A stretch of 64,000 nt of DNA from positions 124,001 to 188,000 of the forward strand of contig NZ_JACTVJ010000001.1 in assembly GCF_014493765.1 (NCBI RefSeq), read 5' to 3'. Below, one piece after another: positions 26,667-34,917 of this stretch; within the stretch, counting starts at the first letter, position 1; every line of letters begins with the position of its first letter. Both the position numbers and the translations under genes were made by a program. Below the pieces are notes generated by a model. That model was not told the DNA's origin. It ran no database searches and worked only from the letters and a program-made list of their open reading frames with translations. The DNA is from Streptomyces polyasparticus (GTDB taxonomy: Bacteria > Actinomycetota > Actinomycetes > Streptomycetales > Streptomycetaceae).

Positions 26667-28703
26667 TTGAGTCGTGAAACAGACAGTCCGTCCTCCGGGC
26701 CCCAGGGGCGCGGAGGTGCCGCCTATCCCTCGGGCACGCCCGCGTACGGAACTCCGTCGGGCGGGCCGGACGCGGGCTTCGACGCGGACCGCATGGAACC
26801 GCCGCAGCCGCCGGCCGACGAGCCCGAGACGCAGACCACGCTGACCACGCGCATCCGGATCAACATCCCCGGATCGCGGCCGATCCCGCCCGTCGTGATG
26901 CGCAAGCCGATGGGCGAGGGCGGCTCCTCGTCCACCCAGGACATCCCCGGTGTGCCCAAGGCCGAGGCCGCGCCCGAGCCGGCCCCCGAGCCGGAGCCGC
27001 CGGCCGCGGACAAGAGCGACGAGAAGGCCAGCGACTGGTTCGCGCCGCGCAAGCCGGCGCCGGGAGCCAAGGGTTCCGGCGCGGGCGGCCCGGCCACCAC
27101 GGGCGGCCAGTCCTCGGGCCCCGCGCCGCGCGGCGACCTTCCGTATCGCAACGGGTCCGTGCCCGAGACCCCGCAGGAGGCCCCGCGCCCGAAGAGCGGT
27201 CTGAGCGACCTCGCCGGCGACACCGGCCGTGGTGCGCCCCCGAGTTCACCCTCGGGCCCGCGGCCCGGCGCCGCGGGGAACCCTGCCGCGGGCGGTCCGC
27301 CCGGAGCCGCGGGCAACCGTCCCGCCGGCGGTCCGCCCGGAGCCGCGGGCAACCGTCCCGCCGGTGGTCCGCCCGGCAGCACGCTCGGCGGTCCGAACGG
27401 CCAGGGCCCGATGGTCCCCGGCACACCCGCCGCCCCGTCCGGTCCCACCACGGGGCCGGCGACCGGCGCGGGCGCGCCGCCGACCCCCTTCCGCAAGCCG
27501 GCCTTTCCGGGTACGCCCGCCGCCGAGCCGCCGCGGATGAGCGATGACACCGCCGTCCTCACTCCGCAGAAGCCGGCCCCCGCGCCCGCGCCGATCCCGG
27601 CGCCGGGTCAGGTCTCCGGCTCCACGCTGACCAGCGGCATCCCGGTGGTGCCGCCTGGTCAGGGCGCGCCGCCCAGCCCGTTCGGCGCGCAGAGCCCGCC
27701 GGTTGCCGAACCGCCGGCGCCCGCTCCGGCCGCGAGCAGCCCGCGCCCCGCGAAGAAGGGCCGCAGCAAGCTGGTCCTCGCGGCGAGCGGTGTCATCGGC
27801 CTGCTCGGTGTCGCGTACGGCGCCGGTCTCCTGATGAACCACTCCGACGTGCCCAAGGGCACCACCGTGCTCGGCGTGGACATCGGCGGCGGCACCCGCG
27901 ACGACGCGGTCAAGAAGCTGGACGCGGCGCTCGGCAAGCGCACCACGCAGCCGCTCGAACTCACCGTGGCGGGCAAGAAGGCCGAGCTCGAACCCGAGCA
28001 GGCGGGCCTCTCGCTCGACACCCAGGCCACCGTGCGCGCGGCGGCAGGCAGCGACTACAACCCGGTCTCGGTGATCGGCTCGCTGTTCGGCGGCGAGCGG
28101 GAGATCGAGCCCGAGATGCCGGTCGACGAGGAGAAGCTGACGGACGCCCTGGAGCGCATCTCGGGCTCCACCTCGTCGGGCGAGGGCGGCATCACCTTCT
28201 CGCCGGGCAAGGCGACGCCCGTGTACGGCAAGGAAGGCAAGCGGATCAACCCGCAGGGTTCGGTCGCGGCCATAGAGGCGGCGTACCGCCAGCAGGTCGA
28301 GACGGGCGAGCGCGCCGCGGTCGAACTGCCGGTCTCCACGGCCGCACCGAAGGTGGCCAAGGAAGAAGTCGACCGGATGATGAAGGAGTTCGCGACTCCG
28401 GCGATGTCCGGGATGATCACGATCCGGGTGGACAGCGGGCAGTTCGTCCAGTTCTCTCCGGAGAAGTCGATCTACAAGTTCGTCAAGGTGGTGGCGACGC
28501 CCGAAGGCAAGCTCACCGAGAAGTACGACGAGACCGTGCTCAAGGGTCTCTACGGTTCGACCTTCGACGGCGTCATGATCACGCGGGGCACCGGCCAGAA
28601 GACGGCGCTCAACGAGAAGGACGTCATCGTGGCGGTCCGCCAGGCGCTGCGCGGCAAGACCGAGGCGGAGCGCACCGTCACGATCGAGACGAACCCCAGC
28701 TGA
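26667..28703 (+). CDS. Large proline-rich membrane protein with peptidoglycan-binding-type domain
   Basis: A 678-residue protein in three parts. Residues 1-365 are a disordered cytoplasmic region rich in proline, glycine and alanine, including near-repeats of GNRPAGGPPGAA. Residues about 367-390 form a single membrane helix (SKLVLAASGVIGLLGVAYGAGLLM). Residues 395-678 are an extracellular part that resembles the YoaR/PG_binding_4 domain found in VanW-type proteins (TTVLGVDIGGGTRDDAVKKL, LEPEQAGLSLD). I see no VanW domain after it. The start is a TTG with GGGAGAA upstream, since no ATG or GTG fits. A role in cell-wall interaction is inferred from the domain. Confidence 0.8.
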   Translation: MSRETDSPSSGPQGRGGAAYPSGTPAYGTPSGGPDAGFDADRMEPPQPPADEPETQTTLTTRIRINIPGSRPIPPVVMRKPMGEGGSSSTQDIPGVPKAEAAPEPAPEPEPPAADKSDEKASDWFAPRKPAPGAKGSGAGGPATTGGQSSGPAPRGDLPYRNGSVPETPQEAPRPKSGLSDLAGDTGRGAPPSSPSGPRPGAAGNPAAGGPPGAAGNRPAGGPPGAAGNRPAGGPPGSTLGGPNGQGPMVPGTPAAPSGPTTGPATGAGAPPTPFRKPAFPGTPAAEPPRMSDDTAVLTPQKPAPAPAPIPAPGQVSGSTLTSGIPVVPPGQGAPPSPFGAQSPPVAEPPAPAPAASSPRPAKKGRSKLVLAASGVIGLLGVAYGAGLLMNHSDVPKGTTVLGVDIGGGTRDDAVKKLDAALGKRTTQPLELTVAGKKAELEPEQAGLSLDTQATVRAAAGSDYNPVSVIGSLFGGEREIEPEMPVDEEKLTDALERISGSTSSGEGGITFSPGKATPVYGKEGKRINPQGSVAAIEAAYRQQVETGERAAVELPVSTAAPKVAKEEVDRMMKEFATPAMSGMITIRVDSGQFVQFSPEKSIYKFVKVVATPEGKLTEKYDETVLKGLYGSTFDGVMITRGTGQKTALNEKDVIVAVRQALRGKTEAERTVTIETNPS

Positions 28704-28719
28704 TCCGGTCCTGAAGGTC

Positions 28720-28761
28720 CGGGCGAGCCCGGTGCGACACCTGTCGCGCCGGGCTCGCCCG
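28720..28761. terminator. Bidirectional terminator between convergent genes
   Basis: An almost continuous 20-bp stem: 13 perfect pairs (CGGGCGAGCCCGG), one T-G wobble, then six more pairs around a two-base loop. It lies between the stop of the wall-binding protein gene and the end of the leftward lipase gene, so it can serve both directions. Confidence 0.85.
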
Positions 28762-28763
28762 CT

Positions 28764-30107
28764 TCACGACCGCCGCAGCTGCTCGAACCACCGCACCACC
28801 GCCGTGGTGCCCGCCAGGTTCGCCCCCAGATGGCGTGAGCCCGCGTAGTCGACGGCGCCCAGATCGACGACCGGTACCCGGGCGCCCTCGTCGCGCAGCC
28901 ACTCCTGGCACCGGTCGGTGTTCTCCGTGACGGCCTGCTCGTCTCCGGAGGCCATGTAGAGCCGCGTCGGCACCCGCGGCGCCCAGTCCTTGCAGACGCC
29001 GTCGGTCCCGCGCAGCGCCTCGGCGAGACCGCCCGCCGGGCGGGCGAGCAGCGCACGCCCGTGCGGGGTCAGGAGCTCGTCGACCGTGCCGGGTGTGCCG
29101 CGCATCAGCTGCTCGCCGGTGTGCGCGCCGTCGAAGAGCGCCTCCACCGTGCGGTCGTAGGGGGCACGGAAGACCTCGGCGGGATCGTCGTAGAACGGGT
29201 GCAGCCGGTTGAAGGCCACCAGCGCGTACGCCGTGTACAGCACACCGGACTTGGCCTCCACGCGCCCTTCGAGCAGCGCGGGCAGCTCCGTGCCGCCGAA
29301 GTCGTACGCGCCGCTGATGGGTGCGAGCGCGCCGAGCCGGAAGTACGGGTCGGCGCCGCTCTGCAGCGCGCGGCCGAGGGCCAGGGCCGCCGAGGCGCCC
29401 TGCGAGAAGCCGGTGACCTGGACCTCGCGCTCCAGGGTCCGTCCTGTGCGCGGCGCGAACGAGCGGGCGGCCCTGAGCATGTCGAGCGAGGCCGTGGTCT
29501 CGGACGGGATGTCCATCCAGGGGTGCAGGCCCGGCCCCTTGCCCATCCCCAGGTAGTCGGGCCCCACCGCGGCCGCGCCCGCGGCGGCGTGGGCGATCAC
29601 CGGCGCGGAGACGAAGGCGGCCCGGCGCATGGAGGGGGAGTCGTCCTTGTGGCTGCCGGTGCCGTGCGCGAAGGAGACCGCGGCGAGGCGGCGCTCGCCG
29701 TTCAGCGGCAGGACGAGCAGCCCGCTCGCGGTGGTGGGCCGGCCCTGGGTGTCCACGGTCCGGTAGACGAGCCGGTGGGCGGTCACCCCGTGCCGGGCGT
29801 CACCGGCCGCGAAACCGGCCTGCCGCAGCTCGGCGGCGACGGCGGCCGGCGAGGCGAGCGTGTACAGCTTCTCGGCCGACACCAGGGTGCCGCGCCCGTG
29901 GGACGGCGCCTCCCGCTCGTGCGCGGCCGACGGCGGCGCCTGGGCGGCGGCAGTGGTGGCCGCCGTCCCCAGGAGCAGCCCGCAGCAGACCAGGGCCGCA
30001 CCGGCCCGCAGCGCGGCGGCCCGGTGGCGGGTGCGTCGGGTGCGTCGGGTCCGACTGATGGGGGCGTCGGGGCGAGTGGGCGGCTGAGGGGACGGCCGAG
30101 CAGACAT
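28764..30107 (-). CDS. Secreted lipase-like alpha/beta hydrolase
   Basis: A 447-residue exported protein. The basic N-terminus and hydrophobic segment RAGAALVCCGLLLGTAATTAAAQA form a signal peptide with a likely cut after AAAQA. The catalytic domain resembles secretory lipases (LIP type), with the nucleophile elbow GFSQGAS and an oxyanion segment near SFAHGTGSHKD. The Asp and His should lie in MASGDEQAV and SRHLGAN. It probably acts on esters or lipids outside the cell. The start at 30107 has a GGAGG site. An in-frame upstream ATG would add an implausible leader. Confidence 0.87.
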   Translation of the reverse strand: MSARPSPQPPTRPDAPISRTRRTRRTRHRAAALRAGAALVCCGLLLGTAATTAAAQAPPSAAHEREAPSHGRGTLVSAEKLYTLASPAAVAAELRQAGFAAGDARHGVTAHRLVYRTVDTQGRPTTASGLLVLPLNGERRLAAVSFAHGTGSHKDDSPSMRRAAFVSAPVIAHAAAGAAAVGPDYLGMGKGPGLHPWMDIPSETTASLDMLRAARSFAPRTGRTLEREVQVTGFSQGASAALALGRALQSGADPYFRLGALAPISGAYDFGGTELPALLEGRVEAKSGVLYTAYALVAFNRLHPFYDDPAEVFRAPYDRTVEALFDGAHTGEQLMRGTPGTVDELLTPHGRALLARPAGGLAEALRGTDGVCKDWAPRVPTRLYMASGDEQAVTENTDRCQEWLRDEGARVPVVDLGAVDYAGSRHLGANLAGTTAVVRWFEQLRRS

Positions 30108-30291
30108 CGAATCCTCCAACTGGCTTACGTGAAAGGCCAGTTCAGCTTCGCCGCGACAGAGTGCGGACACATTGGAGCGGCCCCCCGGGCCCACCGGGTG
30201 TCAGCCCCACCCCGCGGCCCCCGGCCACCTTGTGCGGCACCGCGCCCACCTCGTACGACACCACTTCGTCCGCCACCCGCGGCCCCCCCGT

Positions 30292-30305
30292 ATGACACCT
30301 GTCAT
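30292..30305 (+). promoter_or_regulatory. Perfect palindrome upstream of ABC/two-component operon
   Basis: The 14-bp palindrome ATGACACCTGTCAT (ATGACA-CC-TGTCAT) is centred about 58 bp before the ATPase start. The divergent region 30108-30356 otherwise has no gene. It is a candidate operator for the NarL-type response regulator encoded three genes downstream, or for another dimeric regulator. Confidence 0.4.
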
Positions 30306-30356
30306 GCCGGACCCACGACCGCCGGCACTGCCGGGCGCACCCCATACGGAGTGATC

Positions 30357-31298
30357 GTGGATCACATGACGACCTCAGCGATCACCGCCGCCCGGCGCAC
30401 CGGGGCCGTGCTCTTCGACAGCGTGACCAAGAGCTACGGCACCGTCCGCGCGGTCGACGGCCTCACCTTCGCACTGCACCCCGGCGAAACCGTCGCCCTG
30501 CTCGGCCCCAACGGCGCCGGGAAGTCCACCACCCTCGATCTGCTCCTCGGGCTGCGGCCCGCCGACAGCGGCACCGTCGAGGTCTTCGGCACGACGCCCC
30601 GCGAGGCGGTCGTGGCGGGACGGATCGGCGCGATGCTGCAGAGCGGCGGGCTGATGGAGGACGTCACCGTACGGGAGCTGGTGGAGCTGGCCTGCGCGCT
30701 GCACCCCCGTCCGTATCCCGTGGACCAGGTGCTCACCCGGGCCGGTCTCGCCCAGATCGCCGGCCGCAAGGTGAACAAGCTCTCCGGCGGCCAGGAGCAG
30801 CGCGTACGGTTCGCCCTCGCCACGGCCGGCGACAGCGACCTGATCGTGCTCGACGAGCCGACCACCGGCATGGACGTCACCAGCCGCCAGGACTTCTGGG
30901 CCACCATGCGCGAACAGGCCGCCGCGGGCCGCACCGTCCTGTTCGCCACGCACTACCTCGAAGAGGCCGACGCGATCGCCGACCGCGTCCTCGTGCTGCA
31001 CCGCGGCCGGCTCCTCGCGGACGGCACGGCCGCCGAGATCAAGGCGAAGGCCGGTGCGCGCAAGGTGTCCTTCGACCTCGACACCGCCGTGGACGAGGCC
31101 GCCCTGCGTGCGCTCCCCGCCGTCGGCTCCCTCGAGATCTCGGGCCGTACGGTCCGGCTCAGGTCCCACGACGCCGATGCCACGGTCCACGCGCTGTACG
31201 CGACAGGGCTCTACCCCCACAACCTCGAGGTCGCAGGACTCGGCCTGGAACAGGCCTTCGTCGCCCTCACTCAGGCCGAGGAGGCCAGGACGGCATGA
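30357..31298 (+). CDS. ABC-2 exporter ATPase (drug/antibiotic type)
   Basis: A 313-residue ATPase of the DrrA/CcmA-like group. Walker A is GPNGAGKST, the signature is LSGGQEQR, Walker B is LIVLDEPTTGMD, and the switch is FATHYLEEAD. The C-terminal extension after residue 220 is typical of DrrA-like proteins. The GTG at 30357 is preferred because CGGAG lies five bases before it; an ATG three codons later is possible. It overlaps the permease gene by ATGA. The exporter substrate is unknown. Confidence 0.9.
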   Translation: MDHMTTSAITAARRTGAVLFDSVTKSYGTVRAVDGLTFALHPGETVALLGPNGAGKSTTLDLLLGLRPADSGTVEVFGTTPREAVVAGRIGAMLQSGGLMEDVTVRELVELACALHPRPYPVDQVLTRAGLAQIAGRKVNKLSGGQEQRVRFALATAGDSDLIVLDEPTTGMDVTSRQDFWATMREQAAAGRTVLFATHYLEEADAIADRVLVLHRGRLLADGTAAEIKAKAGARKVSFDLDTAVDEAALRALPAVGSLEISGRTVRLRSHDADATVHALYATGLYPHNLEVAGLGLEQAFVALTQAEEARTA

Positions 31299-32044
31299 AC
31301 ACCTTCACCTCCCGCGCGCTGATCCGGCTCGAACTGATCCGGGCGCTGCGCAACCGCAAGTTCCTGTTCTTCTCGGTGATCTACCCGTCGGCGCTCTTCC
31401 TGCTGATCGCGGGAAATGCCGACAGCACCGAGCGGATCAGCGGTCTCACCGTCCCCACGTACATGATGGTGTCCATGGCCTCCTTCGGAGCCCTGACGGC
31501 CGTCCTGATGGGCAACAGCGAACGCATCGCCAAGGAGCGCGAGAGCGGCTGGGTGCGCCAGCTGCGCCTGACCGCGCTGCCGGGGCGCGGCTATGTGCTC
31601 GCCAAGACGGCGAGCGCGGCCGTGGTCAGCCTGCCGTCCATCGTCGTGGTCTTCGTGGTCGCCGCATTCGCCAAGGACGTGCAGCTGGCGGCCTGGCAGT
31701 GGTTGGCGCTCACCGGCACCGTCTGGGCGGGCAGCCTGGTCTTCGCGGCGCTCGGCGTGGCCCTCGGCTATCTCGCGACCGGTGACGCGGTGCGGCCGCT
31801 GACGATGATCGTCTACTTCGGTCTGTCGATGCTCGGCGGCCTGTGGATGCCGATGACGACCTTCCCGCAGTGGCTGCGGGACATCGCCGAATGGCTCCCC
31901 ACCCACGCGTACGCGGCGCTCGGCCAGGCCATCGAACTCGGCCACGCGCCGGGCGCCCGCGATCTCGCGACTCTCGCCGTGTACTTCGCGCTCTTCGTGG
32001 GCGGGGCGGCATGGCTGTACCGGAAGGATGCGCTGAAGGCGTGA
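31295..32044 (+). CDS. ABC-2 exporter permease
   Basis: A 249-residue permease with about six helices and the ABC-2 typical end MPMTTFPQWLRDIAEWLPTH. The N-terminus RALIRLELIRALRNRKFLFF is the usual elbow helix. It pairs with the preceding ATPase to export a drug- or lipid-like compound. It is coupled on both sides, by an ATGA overlap with the ATPase gene and a GTGA overlap with the kinase gene. Confidence 0.9.
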   Translation: MNTFTSRALIRLELIRALRNRKFLFFSVIYPSALFLLIAGNADSTERISGLTVPTYMMVSMASFGALTAVLMGNSERIAKERESGWVRQLRLTALPGRGYVLAKTASAAVVSLPSIVVVFVVAAFAKDVQLAAWQWLALTGTVWAGSLVFAALGVALGYLATGDAVRPLTMIVYFGLSMLGGLWMPMTTFPQWLRDIAEWLPTHAYAALGQAIELGHAPGARDLATLAVYFALFVGGAAWLYRKDALKA

Positions 32045-33297
32045 CAGCGGACGACCGTGCGGCAGGTGCCGCTGACGACCGAGGCCGTGCGGCGGCCGCC
32101 GCCGACGACATCGAGATCCCCATCGGCCGGCCGCCGGCGAACCTCAGGGTGGCCCTCTCCAAGATCCTGTGGATCGGCATCTGGCTGGTCTTCCTCGCCT
32201 CCCCGGTGATGGACCTGGTCCACCGCGAACACGGCGCGCCCGCCACGATTCTGGGCTGGCTCGGCCTCGCCGTCTTCGTCGCCACGTATCTCTCGCTGGT
32301 CTTCCGCTTCACCTCCCGCGTCGACGCCTGGCTGGTCCCGGGCGCGTCCCTGGTCTTCCTGTACGCGCTCGGCTCGGTGCTCGCGTACAGCCTGGGCGAC
32401 GCGTGGCTGGGGATCTTCGTCTACGTCTCCGTGGCGATGGGCGCGGTGCTGCCCTTCCGGGCTGCGCGCTGGGCGATTCCGCTGGTCACCGCCACGATGA
32501 TCCTGATCGGCACCCGCACCGAGCCGGTCGGCGAGGTGGTGGCCTCGCTCGGCCTTCTCACCTTCATGATCGGCTTCGCGATGTGCGGCATCCGCCAGCT
32601 CGTGCGCACCACGATCGAGCTGCGCGAGGCCCGTGCGACGGTCGCGGAGCTCGCCGCGAACGAGGAACGGCTGCGCCTGGCACGGGACTTGCACGACCTC
32701 CTCGGCCACTCGCTCTCCCTGATCACGCTCAAGAGCGAGCTGGCGGGCCGGATGCTCCCCGCCCACCCCGACAAGGCGGCCGAGCAGGTCGCGGACATCG
32801 AACGCGTCAGCCGCCAGGCGCTCGTGGATGTACGGGAAGCGGTCACGGGCTATCGCAGGGCGAAGCTCTCGGAGGAACTGGCCGGTGCGCGCACGGTGTT
32901 GGCGGCGGCCGGGATCGCCGCGACCGTGCCGGCCGTGGCCCCGGCGCTGCCCGAGCCCGTGGAGGAGGCGCTCGCCTGGGCGCTGCGCGAGGCGGTCACG
33001 AACGTCGTACGCCACTCGGGGGCCCGCCGCTGCACGGTGGACCTGGCCGGCCGGCAGACGCTGGACGGGCCGGTGTGCGAACTCGTCGTGGAGGACGACG
33101 GTTCGGGCGGATCCGGGACGCAGGGCAACGGTCTGACGGGCCTCGGCGAACGCCTCGCGGCCGTCGACGGCACCTTGGAGGCGGGCCCGGGCCGCAAAGG
33201 CTTCCGCCTGGCGGCCCGGGTGCCGCTGGGGTCCGCCGCCTCGGACCACGCCTCGCCGCCGCCGGAAACGGGCGCACCTCTAGGATCCGACCTATGA
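32041..33297 (+). CDS. NarL/DesK-type sensor histidine kinase
   Basis: A 418-residue membrane sensor. Residues 1-40 are a charged cytoplasmic tail. Five to six helices span about residues 42-195. A coiled linker (TIELREARATVAELAANEER) leads to the HisKA_3 domain with the phosphorylated H218 in ARDLHDLLGHSLS. A C-terminal HATPase domain follows (EAVTNVVRHSGA, GNGLTGLGERLA). The topology resembles DesK-like sensors of membrane state or membrane-active compounds. The GTG start overlaps the permease stop. Confidence 0.92.
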   Translation: MTADDRAAGAADDRGRAAAAADDIEIPIGRPPANLRVALSKILWIGIWLVFLASPVMDLVHREHGAPATILGWLGLAVFVATYLSLVFRFTSRVDAWLVPGASLVFLYALGSVLAYSLGDAWLGIFVYVSVAMGAVLPFRAARWAIPLVTATMILIGTRTEPVGEVVASLGLLTFMIGFAMCGIRQLVRTTIELREARATVAELAANEERLRLARDLHDLLGHSLSLITLKSELAGRMLPAHPDKAAEQVADIERVSRQALVDVREAVTGYRRAKLSEELAGARTVLAAAGIAATVPAVAPALPEPVEEALAWALREAVTNVVRHSGARRCTVDLAGRQTLDGPVCELVVEDDGSGGSGTQGNGLTGLGERLAAVDGTLEAGPGRKGFRLAARVPLGSAASDHASPPPETGAPLGSDL

Positions 33298-33911
33298 CCC
33301 CCTCCCCGATCAAGGTTCTCCTCGCCGAAGACCAGTCCATGGTCCGCGAAGCGCTCGCGGCGCTGCTCGGCCTGGAGCCCGACATCGAGGTGGTCGCCCA
33401 GGCCGCCCGCGGCGACGAGGTGCTCGACGCGGTGCGCGCCCACGCCCCCGATGTGGCCCTCCTCGACATCGAGATGCCGGGCGCGACGGGCCTGGAGGCG
33501 GCGGAGCAACTCCAGGCCGCCTTCCCGGACTTGAAGGTCGTCATCCTCACGACGTTCGGCCGCCCCGGCTACCTGCGCCGCGCGATGGAGTCCGGCGCCT
33601 CGGCCTTCCTGGTCAAGGACGCCCCGGCCGCCCAGCTCGCCGAGGCCGTGCGCAAGGTCCTCGCCGGCGAGAAGGTCATCGACCCGGCCCTCGCGGCCGC
33701 CGCGCTTGCGGAGGGCGCCGACCCCCTCACGGACCGCGAACGCGACGTGCTCCGCGAGGCGGCGGACGGCGCGACCAACGCCGAACTGGCCACCCGCCTC
33801 CACCTCTCCCAGGGCACGGTCCGCAACTACCTCTCGACCGCCATCCAGAAACTGGCGGCCCGCAACCGCGCGGACGCGGTGAGAATCGCCCGCGAGAAGG
33901 GCTGGCTGTAG
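33294..33911 (+). CDS. NarL/LuxR-type response regulator
   Basis: A 205-residue regulator. The receiver domain has the acidic pair E12-D13, phospho-acceptor D58 (LLDIEMPG) and K near FLVKDAP. The C-terminal LuxR helix-turn-helix is around ERDVLREAADGATNAELATRLHLSQGTVR. It overlaps the kinase gene by ATGA and is the last gene of a four-gene unit that couples a sensor pair to an ABC exporter. Autoregulation through the palindrome before the first gene is plausible but untested. Confidence 0.93.
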   Translation: MTPSPIKVLLAEDQSMVREALAALLGLEPDIEVVAQAARGDEVLDAVRAHAPDVALLDIEMPGATGLEAAEQLQAAFPDLKVVILTTFGRPGYLRRAMESGASAFLVKDAPAAQLAEAVRKVLAGEKVIDPALAAAALAEGADPLTDRERDVLREAADGATNAELATRLHLSQGTVRNYLSTAIQKLAARNRADAVRIAREKGWL

Positions 33912-33932
33912 TCCCAGGCCCTGCGGATCTTT

Positions 33933-34012
33933 CAGCCCCTGCGGCGTTTGAGCAGATCCGAACGAAGTTCGGATGCAGGGGTCCGGGGCGCAGCCCCGGT
34001 TTCGGGAAGGGG
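33933..34012 (+). repeat. Dispersed intergenic element, copy 1
   Basis: An 80-bp element with two stem-loops, ATCCGAAC-GAA-GTTCGGAT and a CCGGGGC/GCCCCGG stem, ending in TTTCGGGAAGGGG. A nearly identical copy lies in inverse orientation at 53327-53405. Both sit between convergent genes, so this REP-like element may work as a bidirectional terminator or mRNA end. A G-rich run follows to 34035. Confidence 0.8.
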
Positions 34013-34086
34013 CGGGGCGGGGCGGGGAGAAGGGTCCGCCGCAGGCGCCACCCACCCGCACTCGGCAACCCACCCGCCCCCAGGCG

Positions 34087-34914
34087 TCAGTTGAGCCGGG
34101 CCCGAGCCCCCCGAGCCTCAACCCGCACCCGCTCCGCCACCCCCCGATCCACCGCATCGACCACATCCGCGTACGCCTCGAGCTCCACCGCCCCCCGTAC
34201 GAACTCACCGCGCTGCAGCAGCAGTTGAGCCCGCTCGTACCGCAGCCGCGCCGGATGCGAGGGCAGCAGCAGCGAGAGTTCCACCGCCCACAGCGCCACC
34301 CCCGACTTCTCGGGACGCGCCGCCGCCCACGCCCGGATGTTGTTCAGAATCCGCAGCACGGTGTCGAGCGGCGAGGCGGGACGCAGCATCGAGGGATGGA
34401 GCGGAGCCCCGGTGGCGCCGGCGACCAGCAGCTCCGCGTCGTTGCCGCTCAGGACCCGCCCGCCCTCGAAGGGATCGGCGAGCACCGGCTCGGCCCCCGC
34501 CTCGCCGAAGCCGACGACGAAGTGACCCGGCAGCGCGACTCCGTAAACGGGCGCACCCGCCCGCCGCGCGACCTCCATCCAGACCACCGAGAGCAGGATC
34601 GGCAGCCCTCGCCGGCGCCGCAGGACCTCGTGCAGAAGCGAGGATTCGAGCCGCTGGTAGTCGGCCGGCGCACCCCGGAACCCACAGCGCTCACCGAGGA
34701 GTTCACCCACCGCACGCGCCCACGCGAGGGGCGCGCCGGGGCGGTACGGAAGGAGCCCCGCGAGCCGGTCGAGCTCGACCTGCGCCGTGTCGATCACCGT
34801 CGAATCCACCGCCCCCTCGGCCTCCGCCCCGATGAGCAGACACAGCAGAGCGAGGTCCGGCCGTTCGGCCCGGGCCTCCTCGGCGAACTGGTCACGCCAC
34901 TGCGACTCGGTCAT
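34087..34914 (-). CDS. SirB1-family transglutaminase-like protein
   Basis: A 275-residue cytoplasmic protein with the SirB1 N-terminal region (ESSLLHEVLRRRRGLPILLSVVWMEVARRAG, quoted in two parts: ESSLLHEV and GLPILLSVVWMEVARRAG). Also visible are VALPGHFVVGF and LADPFEGGRVL, which contain the His and Asp positions of a transglutaminase-like fold. The nucleophilic cysteine position is not obvious. The C-terminal third is TPR-like helical (LLLPSHPARLRYERAQLLLQ). Cellular role unknown. It follows the acetyltransferase gene by three bases and is surely cotranscribed with it. Confidence 0.85.
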   Translation of the reverse strand: MTESQWRDQFAEEARAERPDLALLCLLIGAEAEGAVDSTVIDTAQVELDRLAGLLPYRPGAPLAWARAVGELLGERCGFRGAPADYQRLESSLLHEVLRRRRGLPILLSVVWMEVARRAGAPVYGVALPGHFVVGFGEAGAEPVLADPFEGGRVLSGNDAELLVAGATGAPLHPSMLRPASPLDTVLRILNNIRAWAAARPEKSGVALWAVELSLLLPSHPARLRYERAQLLLQRGEFVRGAVELEAYADVVDAVDRGVAERVRVEARGARARLN

Positions 34915-34917
34915 GGC

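Noticed and set aside
29061-30356. An N-terminal extension of 432 codons to the ABC-2 ATPase
   Set aside because: It runs antisense through the secreted hydrolase gene. The ATPase begins normally at 30357 with its own ribosome site.
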